A DNA stretch of 64,000 bases, taken from assembly GCA_910588975.1 (NCBI GenBank), contig CAJUSE010000006.1:1-64000 (forward strand), read 5' to 3'. The position numbers and the translations under genes are program-made. Shown here one piece after another: positions 22,498 through 31,865 of this stretch. Source of the stretch: an uncultured Oscillospiraceae bacterium. Its GTDB lineage: Bacteria; Bacillota; Clostridia; Oscillospirales; Oscillospiraceae. The stretch's first letter is position 1. Each line of letters opens with the position of its first letter. The notes below the pieces were generated by a model. The model saw only the letters and a list, made by a program, of their open reading frames with translations. It was not told the DNA's origin and searched no databases.

Positions 22498-23817
22498 TCA
22501 CTCCTCGATCTCTCCGGTCAGGTCCCCGTCCTGGGTGCCGGTGATATGGACGTTGACAAACTCCCCGGCGGGGATGGCCCCGGCGGCGGTGAAGAGCACC
22601 CGGCCGTCCACCTCCACCGAATCGGCGTAGGTCCGGCCCACGTAGCAGCCCTCGGCGCTGTCGAAGCCCTCGCAGAGGACCTCCAGCACCGTGCCAAGCC
22701 GGCTCTCGTTGTAGGTGTCCAGCACGGTGGACTGAAGCTCTACCAGGCGGTTCACCCGCTGCTGGGCGATCTCCTCGGGGACCTGGTTGGGCATTTCGGC
22801 CGCCCTTGTCCCCTCCTCCTGGGAGTACTGGAACACCCCGGCCCGCTCCATGCCCGTGTCCAGCACAAACTGGCACAATTCCTCGAAATCCTCCTCGCTC
22901 TCCCCAGGCAGGCCGCAGATGAGGGAGGTGCGGATGACCACCCCGGGGATCTTCTCCCGCAAATCGGCAATGAGGGTGGTGAGGCTCTCCCGGTCTCCCC
23001 AGCGGTTCATGGCCTTCAGCAGGGGGCCGGAGCAGTGCTGGAGGGGGATGTCCAGGTACTTGACAATCTTGGGCTCATTGGCGATGAGGTCGATGAGCTC
23101 CTTGTCAAAGTGGTCGGGATAGAGGTAGTGGAGCCGGATCCAGTGGAAGGGCAGCTTACACAGCTCCCGGAGCAGCTGGGCCAGCCGTTTTTCCCCATAG
23201 AGGTCCTTGCCGTAGGGGCCGATGTCCTGGGCGATGAGGATGAGCTCCTTCACCCCGGCCCCGGCCAGGGACTTGGCCTCGCTGAGGATGGACTCCATAC
23301 TCCGGGAGCGATAGCGGCCCCGGAGATAGGGGATGATGCAGAAGGCGCAGAAGTTGTCGCACCCCTCGGCGATCTTCAAAAAGGCGGTGTACCCCGGCCC
23401 GGTGGTGAGCCGCTCCCCTTCCTCAGTAGTCTTGGAGATGTCGGCGAACTCCTCGGGGAATTCCCCCGCCCACACGGCGTTGACGGCCTCCACGATCTGG
23501 TCGTAGCTGCCTGTGCCCATAAGCCCGTCGATCTCGGGCAGCTCCACCTTCATGTCCTCACAATACCGCTGGCTAAGACAGCCGCAGACCAGCAGCTTTT
23601 TTAGCTGCCCGGCCTTTTTCAGCTCCCCCAGGGCGATAATGTGCTCGATGGCCTCGCTCTTGGCGGCATCAATGAAGCCGCAGGTGTTGAGCACGGCCAC
23701 GTCAGCCCCGGCGGGGTCGCCGGTGACCTCCATGCCTGCCGAGCGGCAAAGGGCCATCATCTGCTCGGTGTTAATGAGATTTTTGGAGCAGCCGAGGGAA
23801 ATAAATGCGACTTTCAA
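22498..23817 (-). CDS. rimO: Ribosomal protein S12 methylthiotransferase
   Basis: A 439-residue radical-SAM methylthiotransferase that modifies an Asp of ribosomal protein S12. An N-terminal UPF0004 domain opens with KVAFISLGCSKNL and contains further cluster cysteines (VLNTCGFI, VCGCLSQRY). The radical-SAM motif is CDNFCAFCIIPYLRG, and a C-terminal TRAM domain ends the protein. The start is taken as TTG at 23817 because AAGGAGAG lies 8 nt upstream and homologues start at this point; the ATG six codons earlier would use no ribosome site. Confidence 0.93.
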   Translation of the reverse strand: MKVAFISLGCSKNLINTEQMMALCRSAGMEVTGDPAGADVAVLNTCGFIDAAKSEAIEHIIALGELKKAGQLKKLLVCGCLSQRYCEDMKVELPEIDGLMGTGSYDQIVEAVNAVWAGEFPEEFADISKTTEEGERLTTGPGYTAFLKIAEGCDNFCAFCIIPYLRGRYRSRSMESILSEAKSLAGAGVKELILIAQDIGPYGKDLYGEKRLAQLLRELCKLPFHWIRLHYLYPDHFDKELIDLIANEPKIVKYLDIPLQHCSGPLLKAMNRWGDRESLTTLIADLREKIPGVVIRTSLICGLPGESEEDFEELCQFVLDTGMERAGVFQYSQEEGTRAAEMPNQVPEEIAQQRVNRLVELQSTVLDTYNESRLGTVLEVLCEGFDSAEGCYVGRTYADSVEVDGRVLFTAAGAIPAGEFVNVHITGTQDGDLTGEIEE

Positions 23818-23859
23818 AGCGCTCTCTCCTTGCATTAAATAAAGTGGCAGGGCTGGGGC

Positions 23860-24516
23860 CTATTCCTCGTCAATACCCGCCCCACAGCGGTTGAGCCCCT
23901 CCCGGATATCATTCCAGTTGTAGCCCCTCCGGGCCAGAGCGTCCGAAGCCCGCTTCAGCTCCTTTGGGTCGGGCCGGGCCCCCTTGAACCGTTTGCGAAG
24001 GAAGGCGTCAATGCCCTCTGCCGCCTCCTCGCTCTCCAACACGGCCTGGTCCCAGAGGTCCTTGGGCACCCCCCGGCGAAAAAGCTCATCCTTCACCTTG
24101 TGGGGGCCGTAGCCCTTGGCGGAATAGTGGCGAACCACCAGCTTGGCGTATTCGGCATCGTTGAGGTAGCCCAACTCCTCCAGCCAGTCGGCGATCTCGT
24201 TGGCCTGCTCCGGGGTAGCCACAGGCTCCCGCTGCTGCCCGTCCTTTCTCTTCGGCGGGATAGCCGTCAGCTTTTGGACCATCTCCTTCCGGGACATGGG
24301 CTTGGCGGCGATGTAGTCCAGGGCCTTGGCCCGGGCGGCGGACCGACCGGCCTGCTGCTTCATGGCGGCGTAGGTCTCTTCGGAGAGCTCCATGCCCCCA
24401 TAGAGGGAAAAGGCGAGCACCTCATTTTCGGTGACCCGGAGCAGGGAGCCGTCCTCCAGCCACACAAGCCACCGCTGGGCCACCTTCTTGGATGGCTCCA
24501 ATTTGGCGATTTTCAT
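23860..24516 (-). CDS. recX: RecA regulator RecX
   Basis: A 218-residue RecX-family protein made of helical repeats (for example ADWLEELGYLNDAEYAKLVVRHYSAKG cut across two helices, about 105-131, and EAAEGIDAFLRKRF). RecX binds RecA filaments and limits or modulates their activity. The ATG begins directly after the recA stop codon, so the two are translated as a pair. Length and order (recA then recX) are standard for Firmicutes. Confidence 0.88.
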   Translation of the reverse strand: MKIAKLEPSKKVAQRWLVWLEDGSLLRVTENEVLAFSLYGGMELSEETYAAMKQQAGRSAARAKALDYIAAKPMSRKEMVQKLTAIPPKRKDGQQREPVATPEQANEIADWLEELGYLNDAEYAKLVVRHYSAKGYGPHKVKDELFRRGVPKDLWDQAVLESEEAAEGIDAFLRKRFKGARPDPKELKRASDALARRGYNWNDIREGLNRCGAGIDEE

Positions 24517-25683
24517 TTATTCGTCATCAAAATCCTCTGCCGACACGTCAATGGCCCGGCTGGCCATGGGGCGGGGGGCAGGAGGGGCCTCGGGGATGGG
24601 AGCAGCGGCAGGAGCAGCAGCGGTCCGGCCGGCGGGCTTTTTGCTCTCCTCGGCCTGGCCCTTGGCCATGCCGGCCCGGACATCGGCCTCCAGCTGCTCG
24701 GCCACCTCAGGGTTGTCCTTCAAATACTGGCGGGCGGCGTCCCGGCCCTGGCCGATACGCATTTCACCCATGGAGAACCAGGAGCCCGACTTCTGCATCA
24801 GCCCCAGCTCCACGGCCATATCCACCAGCTCACCCTCCTTGGCAATGCCCTCGCCGAACATGATGTCGAACTCGGCCTGCTTGAAGGGAGGGGCCACCTT
24901 GTTCTTGACCACCTTGGCCCGGACGTGGTTGCCCACCACCTCGGCGCCGTTCTTGATGGACTCCACCCGGCGGATATCGATGCGGACAGAGGCATAGAAC
25001 TTCAGTGCCCGGCCGCCGGTGGTCACCTCGGGGTTGCCGTACATGACGCCCACCTTTTCCCGCAGCTGGTTGATAAAGATGACGATGCAGTTTGTCTTGG
25101 CAATGGTGCCGGCCAGCTTCCGCAGGGCCTGGGACATGAGCCGGGCCAGCAGGCCCACATGGGCGTCGCCCATGTCGCCCTCGATCTCGGCCCGGGGGGT
25201 CAGAGCGGCCACCGAGTCCACCACCACCACGTCCAGAGCGCCGGAGCGGACCAGGGCCTCGCAGATCTCAAGGCCCTGCTCGCCGGTGTCAGGCTGGGAA
25301 ATGAGCATGGAGTCGATGTCCACCCCCAAGGCCTGGGCGTAGACAGGATCCAGGGCGTGCTCGGCGTCGATGAAGGCCACCTCGCCTCCCCGCTTCTGGG
25401 CCTCGGCGGCAATGTGGAGGGCCAGAGTGGTCTTGCCCGAGGACTCGGGCCCGTAGATCTCGATGATGCGCCCCTTGGGCACGCCGCCAATGCCCAGGGC
25501 AAAGTCCAGCGCCAGCGAGCCGGTGGGAACGGCCTCCACCACCACGTGAGCGTTCTCACCCAGGCGCATGACGGCCCCCTTGCCGTAGTCCTTCTCGATC
25601 TGGGCCAGAGCCGTATCCAGTGCCTTCTTCTTGTCGCTGGCCTGACCAGGCTGGGTAATGGGCATCTTTTTCTTCTCTGCCAT
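24517..25683 (-). CDS. recA: Recombinase RecA
   Basis: A 388-residue RecA. Walker A is GPESSGKTTLALH, Walker B-type VVVVDSVAAL, and the DNA-binding loops follow (MGDAHVGLLARLMSQALRKL; FINQLREKVGVMYGNPEVTTGG). It catalyses strand exchange in recombination and is the SOS co-protease. The C terminus has an Ala/Pro-rich tail before acidic AEDFDDE. First gene of the operon that continues through recX, rimO and pgsA. I see no clear LexA box or consensus promoter in the 150 bp upstream; a GCGGC/GCCGC hairpin (25701-25713) sits just before the ribosome site. Confidence 0.96.
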   Translation of the reverse strand: MAEKKKMPITQPGQASDKKKALDTALAQIEKDYGKGAVMRLGENAHVVVEAVPTGSLALDFALGIGGVPKGRIIEIYGPESSGKTTLALHIAAEAQKRGGEVAFIDAEHALDPVYAQALGVDIDSMLISQPDTGEQGLEICEALVRSGALDVVVVDSVAALTPRAEIEGDMGDAHVGLLARLMSQALRKLAGTIAKTNCIVIFINQLREKVGVMYGNPEVTTGGRALKFYASVRIDIRRVESIKNGAEVVGNHVRAKVVKNKVAPPFKQAEFDIMFGEGIAKEGELVDMAVELGLMQKSGSWFSMGEMRIGQGRDAARQYLKDNPEVAEQLEADVRAGMAKGQAEESKKPAGRTAAAPAAAPIPEAPPAPRPMASRAIDVSAEDFDDE

Positions 25684-25832
25684 GTCTGTTCCTCCTATGT
25701 AAGCGGCATCGCCGCATAGTCTATGTGCTTTTTCCCCTGGGTGGTTTTCCTATCCAAGTCTCTCGCAAGGCCCGGTTTCCTACCACACCTCTACTTTATC
25801 ACATTCAAAGTCCTATAATTTGGACTATTCTC

Positions 25833-26696
25833 TCACTCGTTGATGGTGCCCATGACCACACGCCAGATTCCCTGGGTATCCTGAAAGCTCTTCACATCCT
25901 CAAATCCATTCTGGGCCATGATCTTCTCCACCTCCGGAGCCTGACCCATACCCACCTCGAAGAGCAGCTTGCCCCCCAACCGGAGGGCCCCCTTCCACTT
26001 GGAGCACACCGCCCGGTAGAAGTCCAGCCCGTCGTCCCCGCCGTCCAGAGCCTCGTGGGGCTCGTAGTTCTTCACCGAGGGGTCCAGGGTCAGGATGTCC
26101 GCCGAGGGGATGTAGGGGGGATTGCAGGCGATGACGTCAAAATCCCACAGATTGGGCATGGGGGGCAGCATGGCGTCGGCGGCCACGCTGATGACCTGAG
26201 CCGACAGGCCGCAGCGCCGGATGTTCTGCCGGCAGATGCGCAGCGCTCCCTCGGAGATATCGGCCAGCACTACCCGGCACTCAGGCACGTTGGCGGCCAC
26301 AGCCAGCCCCACGCAGCCGCTGCCGGTGCACAGATCCAGCACCCGGCAGTTCTCCTTCACGCCGCGGGCGGCCAAAATGGCCTGCTCGGCCAGCACCTCG
26401 GTATCCATCCGGGGGATGAGCACATCCCGGGACACATCCAGGGTCAGGCCGTAAAACTCCCACTCGCCAATGATGTAGGCCACCGGCTCCCCCTCCAGCC
26501 GCCGCCGGGTCAGCTCCTTCACCTGCTGTTCCACCGTGTCCGAGGCATAGAGGGGCAGGTCCCGGAAGAACTGCTCCCGGTCCTTGCCGGCGGCGTAGCA
26601 GACGATCTCCCTGGCCTCCAGCTGGGCGGCAGGAATCCCCGCCGCCTTCAGCTGCCGCCGGGCGTCTAAGTAGAGGTTATTATAGGTAGTCGCCAC
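25833..26696 (-). CDS. prmC: Release-factor glutamine methyltransferase
   Basis: A 287-residue PrmC/HemK enzyme that methylates the GGQ glutamine of peptide chain release factors. The SAM motif is VLDLCTGSGCVGLAVA, and the catalytic NPPY is seen in ACNPPYIPSADI. The N-terminal helical domain is present. The start is GTG at 26696, set 5-6 nt after GAGGGGTGAT; an in-frame TTG upstream would lie inside that ribosome site. prfA is not adjacent. Confidence 0.92.
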   Translation of the reverse strand: MATTYNNLYLDARRQLKAAGIPAAQLEAREIVCYAAGKDREQFFRDLPLYASDTVEQQVKELTRRRLEGEPVAYIIGEWEFYGLTLDVSRDVLIPRMDTEVLAEQAILAARGVKENCRVLDLCTGSGCVGLAVAANVPECRVVLADISEGALRICRQNIRRCGLSAQVISVAADAMLPPMPNLWDFDVIACNPPYIPSADILTLDPSVKNYEPHEALDGGDDGLDFYRAVCSKWKGALRLGGKLLFEVGMGQAPEVEKIMAQNGFEDVKSFQDTQGIWRVVMGTINE

Positions 26697-26747
26697 GGTA
26701 TCACCCCTCAACAGGTTGCTGTGTCACGTTCCGCAAGCCCCTGACCA

Positions 26748-26839
26748 ACCGGGGTTCTAACTCCTCCGACTTCGCAAAATCCCTTCCCAGCCTCCGGCTG
26801 CTCCGTGATTTCGCTCCGCTCTGTCGTTAGCCCCCCGGT
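26748..26839. repeat. Long palindromic intergenic repeat, copy 1
   Basis: An imperfect palindrome between the DUF1385 gene and prmC: ACCGGGG...CTAAC...GAC on the left faces GTC-GTTAG...CCCCGGT on the right. The segments CTAACTCCTCCGACTTCGCA and CGCTCCGCTC-GTCGTTAG recur at 40265-40340. The inner pairs differ between copies but stay complementary (AAATC with GATTT here). Confidence 0.7.
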
Positions 26840-26862
26840 AGGGCCTTGCTCCACGCTTCTTT

Positions 26863-27858
26863 TTACCACTTGTCCGTTCCCTCCACCTCGGGAAGAACCT
26901 CGGTGAAGGCCCGGATACCCACCTCGATCATGCTGTCGTCCGGCTCGAAGGTGGTCCAGCGCTGGATGGCCATGCCCGGAGCCCGGATGGCCCGGCACAG
27001 CCCGGTCTCGTGCCCTCCCACATAGCGGTTGATCTCATAGGTGATGGCCACGATGAGGGGCAGCATCAGCAGATGGGCCCCCATCCGGGCAAAGGTGTTC
27101 TCCATGGGGAAGAAAGAGAACACCACGCTGGAGAGCAGAATGGACACCACAATGACCACAAACAGAAAGCTGGTGCCACAGCGGGGGTGGTGCTTGCTCT
27201 GGGCACGCACATTCTCCACCGTCAGGGGCAGGCCGGCCTCATAGCAAAAGATGGTCTTGTGCTCGGCCCCGTGGTACTGAAAGGTGCGGTGGATATCCTT
27301 CATATGGGAGCAGGCCATGAGGTAGCCCAGAAAAATGGCCACCTTCAGCACCCCCTCGGTCAGATTTCGTCCCCACACAGGGATGCCGGGAAAAAGCCGG
27401 GCCACCACCCCGCCCAGGGCGGTGGGCAGCAGGATGAACAACGCCACCGAAAAGGCCATCCCCGCCACCATGGACAGGGTGATGATGACCCCGGAGAGCT
27501 TCTCGCTGCCCAGCTTCTCATCCAGCCAGCGCTCGAATTTAGAGGGTTCCTCCGCCCCTTCGTCCTCGGGGAAAAACTCGGCCGAATACATCAGGGCAGT
27601 CATGCCGTTATACATGGAGGAGCAGAAATTCACCACCCCCCGGATGAGGGGCAGGGCCACAAAGGGGTATTTGTCCTTCAGCAGCTTCCTCGGCTCGGTC
27701 TTGACCTCCAGCTCCCCGTCGGGCTTTCGCACCACGATGGAGCGCTTGTCGGGGCCGAGCATCATGATCCCCTCAATGAGGGCCTGGCCCCCAATGACCG
27801 TCTTAAAGCCCCCGGCGGCCAGGAGCAGAAGCTGTCGCAGCCTGTGCAGTATTTTCAC
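26863..27858 (-). CDS. DUF1385 membrane protein
   Basis: A 331-residue DUF1385 protein. The conserved opening GGQALIEGIMMLGP (about residues 23-36) and the HGAEHKTIFCYE segment (histidines plus Glu, suggestive of metal binding) are both present, with five or so membrane segments. The function is unknown, though relatives are often next to prfA/prmC or rpmE in Clostridia, as here with prmC. The start is GTG at 27858, preceded by AAGAGGAAA. Confidence 0.85.
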   Translation of the reverse strand: MKILHRLRQLLLLAAGGFKTVIGGQALIEGIMMLGPDKRSIVVRKPDGELEVKTEPRKLLKDKYPFVALPLIRGVVNFCSSMYNGMTALMYSAEFFPEDEGAEEPSKFERWLDEKLGSEKLSGVIITLSMVAGMAFSVALFILLPTALGGVVARLFPGIPVWGRNLTEGVLKVAIFLGYLMACSHMKDIHRTFQYHGAEHKTIFCYEAGLPLTVENVRAQSKHHPRCGTSFLFVVIVVSILLSSVVFSFFPMENTFARMGAHLLMLPLIVAITYEINRYVGGHETGLCRAIRAPGMAIQRWTTFEPDDSMIEVGIRAFTEVLPEVEGTDKW

Positions 27859-27978
27859 GGTATTTCCTCTTTTGCTGTTGGTTTTCTTTCCCGTCTTAGG
27901 AGGGTGGAAGCCTTGTAAGGCTCCCTGTGCAGCGCTATTGTATCAAACTTTCTTGCTTTTTGCAAGAAAAATTAGAAC

Positions 27979-29418
27979 TTATGTTCCAGAGTTGGGCTTG
28001 GGTGTATCCGGCAGCCGGATGGTGACCTGGCAGCCGCCCCCCTCGGCGTTGTCGATGATAAGCTCCCCCCCATGGCGGGTGACGATCTCGTCGCAGACGG
28101 CCAGGCCAATGCCCGACCCCCGGGCCTTAGAGGAGCCTTTATAGAACTTGGTTTTGACGTAGGGCAGCTCGTCTGCGGGGATGCCGGGGCCGTAATCCCG
28201 GATGGTGATGAGGCTCTCCTCCCCCTCCCGGCGGATGGCGGCGTCGATCTTCCCACCGCTGCCGCCGTGCTTGGCGGCGTTGTCCAGGATGTTGCAGAAC
28301 ACCTGCCGCAGCCGCTCCGGGTCGGCGTCCATGGGGGGGAACTCCTCCCCGTTGTCCTCGTAGTTCAGCTCCAGACCCTCCCGGCGGAAGAACTCCCGGT
28401 AGGTGTATACGGCATCCTCAAACTCGGCCTTCAGATCCATCGGTTCGATGGACAGGGTGAACCGGCCGTCCTCCAGCCGGGAGAACTCCAGCAGCTCCTC
28501 CACCATGTTGGTCAGCCGCCTTGCCTCAGAGACGATGATGCCCATGCCCTTCTTCACATCTGCGGCATCCCGGACCTCGCCGTTCATAATGGTCTCGGCC
28601 CAGCCGTTGATGGCGGTGAGGGGGGTGCGCAGCTCGTGGGAGACCGAGGAGATGAACTCGCTCTTCATCTTTTCCGAGGCGTTGATGCGGGTGGACATAT
28701 CGTTGATGGCGTCGGTGAGATCGCCGATCTCGTCGTCAAACTGCTTTTCGATCTGGATGCCGTAGCTGCCGGCGGCGATTCGCTTGGTGATCTCGGTGAC
28801 GCCGGCCACCGGCTCCACGATGGATTTGACAAAGTAGAGGTTGGAGATGTAGACCATGAGCAGGATGGCCATACCGATCGCCAGGGAAATGGCCACGATG
28901 ATGGCCAGCTGCCGGTCCACCAGCCGCAGGGAAGTCACATAGCGGATGGCGGCCACCGGCCTGCCGTTGATGGTCAGGGGGGTGGTCACGGCCATGATGT
29001 GCTCGCCGGTGGAGGGGTCGTTTCCTGTCCAGGGCATGGACCGGGGGTCCTCCAGGTTCAGTGCGGCGGCAATGTCCGGGGTGCCCGGCGAAGAATAGGC
29101 CGCCAGGCCGAAGGTGGAAAAGCGGATGGAGCCGTTGGCGTCCAGAAACTGCATCTCCACGTTGTCCCTGCCGTCCACATCGCTGCTGACATAGGTGAGC
29201 ACATGCTGGTAGTACTCACTCTGGGTGCGGTACTCGCTGAAAAAGTCCACCACATACTCCGCCTTCACCTGAAGCCCATTGGACATGGTGGCGTAGTAAT
29301 AGCTGCCCATGGCCACCGAAAAGGCGGACACGGCCAGCAAAATGACAAAGAGGACCACGCCGATGGAGTTTGTCATCCACCGCTTGCGAATACCTTTTAT
29401 TTTGGGGATCCCCAGCAT
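27979..29418 (-). CDS. Sensor histidine kinase
   Basis: A 479-residue WalK/PhoR-like kinase. Two membrane segments (about 17-40 and 171-193) flank an extracellular sensor domain. A HAMP domain follows, then HisKA with the phosphorylated His in SSVSHELRTPL, and HATPase with NILDNAAKHGG, DYGPGIP and GSGIGLAVCDE. It would phosphorylate the OmpR-type regulator encoded just upstream. The ligand is unknown; a lipoprotein gene at the head of the operon may belong to the same signalling unit. GAGGG precedes the ATG. About 190 bp of repeat-bearing DNA separates it from the regulator gene. Confidence 0.9.
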   Translation of the reverse strand: MLGIPKIKGIRKRWMTNSIGVVLFVILLAVSAFSVAMGSYYYATMSNGLQVKAEYVVDFFSEYRTQSEYYQHVLTYVSSDVDGRDNVEMQFLDANGSIRFSTFGLAAYSSPGTPDIAAALNLEDPRSMPWTGNDPSTGEHIMAVTTPLTINGRPVAAIRYVTSLRLVDRQLAIIVAISLAIGMAILLMVYISNLYFVKSIVEPVAGVTEITKRIAAGSYGIQIEKQFDDEIGDLTDAINDMSTRINASEKMKSEFISSVSHELRTPLTAINGWAETIMNGEVRDAADVKKGMGIIVSEARRLTNMVEELLEFSRLEDGRFTLSIEPMDLKAEFEDAVYTYREFFRREGLELNYEDNGEEFPPMDADPERLRQVFCNILDNAAKHGGSGGKIDAAIRREGEESLITIRDYGPGIPADELPYVKTKFYKGSSKARGSGIGLAVCDEIVTRHGGELIIDNAEGGGCQVTIRLPDTPKPNSGT

Positions 29419-29470
29419 ATGTTCACCCTCTTTCCACTCAGATCACAGCCTGCCCCTTCTATGGGGTCAC

Positions 29471-29644
29471 GCTCCCCACTTATAGCCATATCCCCACACG
29501 TCGTCGGCACAAGCTTCGTATCCCTCGTCCCGGCGCAAGCGCCAGGACTCGCCCACTTCGCTGTGCCTCCTCTCCCCACAAAATCCTTCGATTTTGTGGG
29601 GGCCCCTCTTTTTATGCTCCCCACTTATACCCATATCCCCACAC
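29471..29644. repeat. 29-bp direct duplication flanking a 116-bp palindromic insert
   Basis: 29471-29499 and 29616-29644 are identical except for one base; the second copy encodes the C-terminal residues (VWGYGYKWGA) of the response regulator. Between them are self-complementary pieces: GGCACA with TGTGCC, and an 11-bp hairpin CCCACAAAATC with GATTTTGTGGG around CTTC. It looks like insertion of a small repeat element with duplication of the gene's 3' end. Confidence 0.7.
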
Positions 29645-30301
29645 CGTGGTGATAAAGGTGGGGTTCTGGGGGTCGTCCTCGATCTTGATGCGCAGCCGGC
29701 GGATGTTCACGTCCACGATCTTCACCTCGCCGAAGTAGTCCTTGCCCCACACGGCGTCCAGGATCTCCTCCCGGCTCATGGCCTTGCCTGCGTTATCCAT
29801 GAACAGCTTGACGATGGAATACTCCACCTGGGTCAGCTTCACCCTCGCCCCGTTTTTCTCCAACGTCCGGTTCCGGGTGTTGAGCAGGAAGGGGGGCTGG
29901 GAGATCTCGCCGGTGTCCACCACCGGCTCGCTGCCCGCCCGCCGGCACAAGGCGTCAATGCGGGCGGTGAGCTCGGCGGGGGAAAAGGGCTTGGTCACAT
30001 AGTCGTCCGCCCCGGTCATAAGCCCGGTGACCTTATCCATCTCCTGGCTCCGGGCGGTGAGCATAATGATGCCAATGCGGTTGTTGGTGGCCCGGATCCG
30101 CCGGCAGACCTCGAAGCCGTCCATATCAGGCAGCATCACATCCAGCAGGGCCACATTGGTGTCCGGATTGCGCTGGAGCTGCTCCAGCGCCTCCTCTCCC
30201 GTCCCCGCCTCAATGGTCTCATAGCCCGCCCGCTTCAGATTGATGACCACAAAGGAGCGGATATTGGTCTCGTCCTCCAGGACAAGCACTTTTCTGGTCA
30301 A
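29612..30301 (-). CDS. OmpR-family response regulator
   Basis: A 229-residue regulator: receiver domain with acidic pocket and phospho-acceptor Asp in VALLDVMLPDMDG (near residue 54), conserved Lys in DDYVTKPFSP, then a winged-helix DNA-binding domain ending TTVWGYGYKW. It is the partner of the kinase encoded next. Its final ten codons are duplicated 145 bp downstream. It follows the lipoprotein gene by 17 nt, so the three probably form one operon. Target genes cannot be deduced. Confidence 0.93.
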   Translation of the reverse strand: MTRKVLVLEDETNIRSFVVINLKRAGYETIEAGTGEEALEQLQRNPDTNVALLDVMLPDMDGFEVCRRIRATNNRIGIIMLTARSQEMDKVTGLMTGADDYVTKPFSPAELTARIDALCRRAGSEPVVDTGEISQPPFLLNTRNRTLEKNGARVKLTQVEYSIVKLFMDNAGKAMSREEILDAVWGKDYFGEVKIVDVNIRRLRIKIEDDPQNPTFITTVWGYGYKWGA

Positions 30302-30318
30302 AGTGATCTCCTCCTTTA

Positions 30319-31686
30319 TCAGTAGCCGGTATACCAGTCGGTTTTGATGAGGTGGAAGCTCTCTCTCACCTCATCCTCGGTAAGGCCGCAGTTCCAGCCA
30401 TCCCGGAATTCGGCGGCATAGATGGTGCCGTTGGAGCCCTGCCCCTCCTCCAAAAGGATGAACCGCTCCCCCGCCTTGGCCCGGCTGGCCCGGTTGGTGC
30501 CGGTAAGTTTGTAGATGGTAAGGAAAGGGGCCGGAGCCACCGTCTCATCCCCCTCCCAGCGGCTGAAGGTCACAGAGCGCTCCCCGCCGCCGGGCATATC
30601 GGAGCGGCTGAGGGCCAACTTCTCCCCCCAGCTGTCGGGGAGAATAAAGTACCAGCCGTCCCGCTCATTGTGGTAGGTGGTGTAGACTGGGTTGACCCTG
30701 CCCGAGGCGTCAAACTGCCGCCAACGGACCAGCCAGAAGTTCACCGTTGTAGAGGTGACCCGGTAGTCCAGCAGGGGGACAGGCTGGGGCAGCTCCAGAA
30801 TGCCGTCGCCGTTGATGTCCCGCTCGGAGACCTGGGTGGTAAAGCGGATGGTCTCCACGCTCTCCCCTGTCTCGCTGTCCAGGGTCACGTTGCGCAGCTT
30901 GCCCTCCCGGCAGACCAACACGTCGGTGATGGCCCCGTTCTCTCCATAGGTGGAGGTGACAAAAAGCCCGGGCACCCGGTCCACCAGATAGCCCGACCGG
31001 ACCCCCACAGCAGCCAGGGCGGTGATGCCCCCGGAGAGGGGGGCGGTGCCCGCCATAGTCAAAACGCCGTTGCAGTCATAAAACTCGGCCTGGGGCGTGC
31101 CCCCGGTGGGGGTGCGCAGGACCACCAGCTCCTGCTGGCTGTCCCCGTCCAGGTCAGAGAGCTTATAGCTTGTGTAATCGGTGCGCAGCAGCTCGTTGGC
31201 TCCATCCCGGCCAAGGGAGTAGGCCGCCAGCGAGCACAGCTGGGAGCTCATCTGCCAGCTGACCACCAGCTCCTTATAGGGGCTGTCGTCCAGCTGGGCG
31301 TAGTCCACACAGTAGACCGCCGTCCCCGCTCCCTCCACCGTCACCAGGGGCTCGTACTCCTCCCCCACCTGGCGGAAGATGTAGATGCGCAGGGGCTTTT
31401 CCTCCCCGGGAAAGCGGAAGAAGGCGATGGCCTCCTGCCTGCCGTCCCCGTTCAGGTCCTGAAGCTGGACTGACTGGATCATCTCCCCGGACAGAGGGGC
31501 GGCATACTCCCCCCCGGCGGCGATGACCTGGCTGAGCTGCTTTTGCAGGGCCTCATATTCCTTGGAAGGCTGGGGCGGCGTGTACAGCTGATCCACACTC
31601 TTGAAGAAGCAGCCGGTGAGACTCACCGACAGCACCGCCGCCGAGAGCAGCGCCACCGCCGCCTTACGCACTTTTCCGTATTTCAT
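30319..31686 (-). CDS. Lipoprotein with FG-GAP/VCBS-like repeats
   Basis: A 455-residue lipoprotein; the signal ends at SLTGC (about residue 26). Three Ca-binding-like repeats are visible (DLNGDGRQEAIAF, DLDGDSQQELVVL, DINGDGILELP), as in integrin-type beta-propellers. The last 130 residues form a separate domain of unknown type. It is first in a three-gene unit with the response regulator and kinase, so it may modulate that sensor at the membrane; this is inference from position only. Short ribosome site GGGGGCGG before ATG. Confidence 0.75.
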   Translation of the reverse strand: MKYGKVRKAAVALLSAAVLSVSLTGCFFKSVDQLYTPPQPSKEYEALQKQLSQVIAAGGEYAAPLSGEMIQSVQLQDLNGDGRQEAIAFFRFPGEEKPLRIYIFRQVGEEYEPLVTVEGAGTAVYCVDYAQLDDSPYKELVVSWQMSSQLCSLAAYSLGRDGANELLRTDYTSYKLSDLDGDSQQELVVLRTPTGGTPQAEFYDCNGVLTMAGTAPLSGGITALAAVGVRSGYLVDRVPGLFVTSTYGENGAITDVLVCREGKLRNVTLDSETGESVETIRFTTQVSERDINGDGILELPQPVPLLDYRVTSTTVNFWLVRWRQFDASGRVNPVYTTYHNERDGWYFILPDSWGEKLALSRSDMPGGGERSVTFSRWEGDETVAPAPFLTIYKLTGTNRASRAKAGERFILLEEGQGSNGTIYAAEFRDGWNCGLTEDEVRESFHLIKTDWYTGY

Positions 31687-31865
31687 TTTTCCGCCCCCCT
31701 TTTGCCAATGGGCATAATTCTACACATATCAAATCTATTCTACCACAATCGGAGGGAAAAGGGTATCCCCCAGACCAAGTTTTTTTACCTTTTTCCACCC
31801 TCCGCATTTTCCGTAGGGCGGGACGCCCTCCCCCGCCGCCCCTGCAAGCTGTACCGCTCTTTTCG
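31687..31865. other. Intergenic region with inverted-repeat debris
   Basis: No gene seen. It should hold the leftward promoter of the lipoprotein operon, but I find no consensus one. GGTGGCCTTCGGCCACC-type palindromes occur at its right edge (31879-31897), marking the border of the phage-derived segment. Confidence 0.4.

Noticed and set aside
25684..25830. LexA box or consensus promoter before recA
   Set aside because: No CGAAC-N4-GTTCG type sequence and no convincing -35/-10 pair found.
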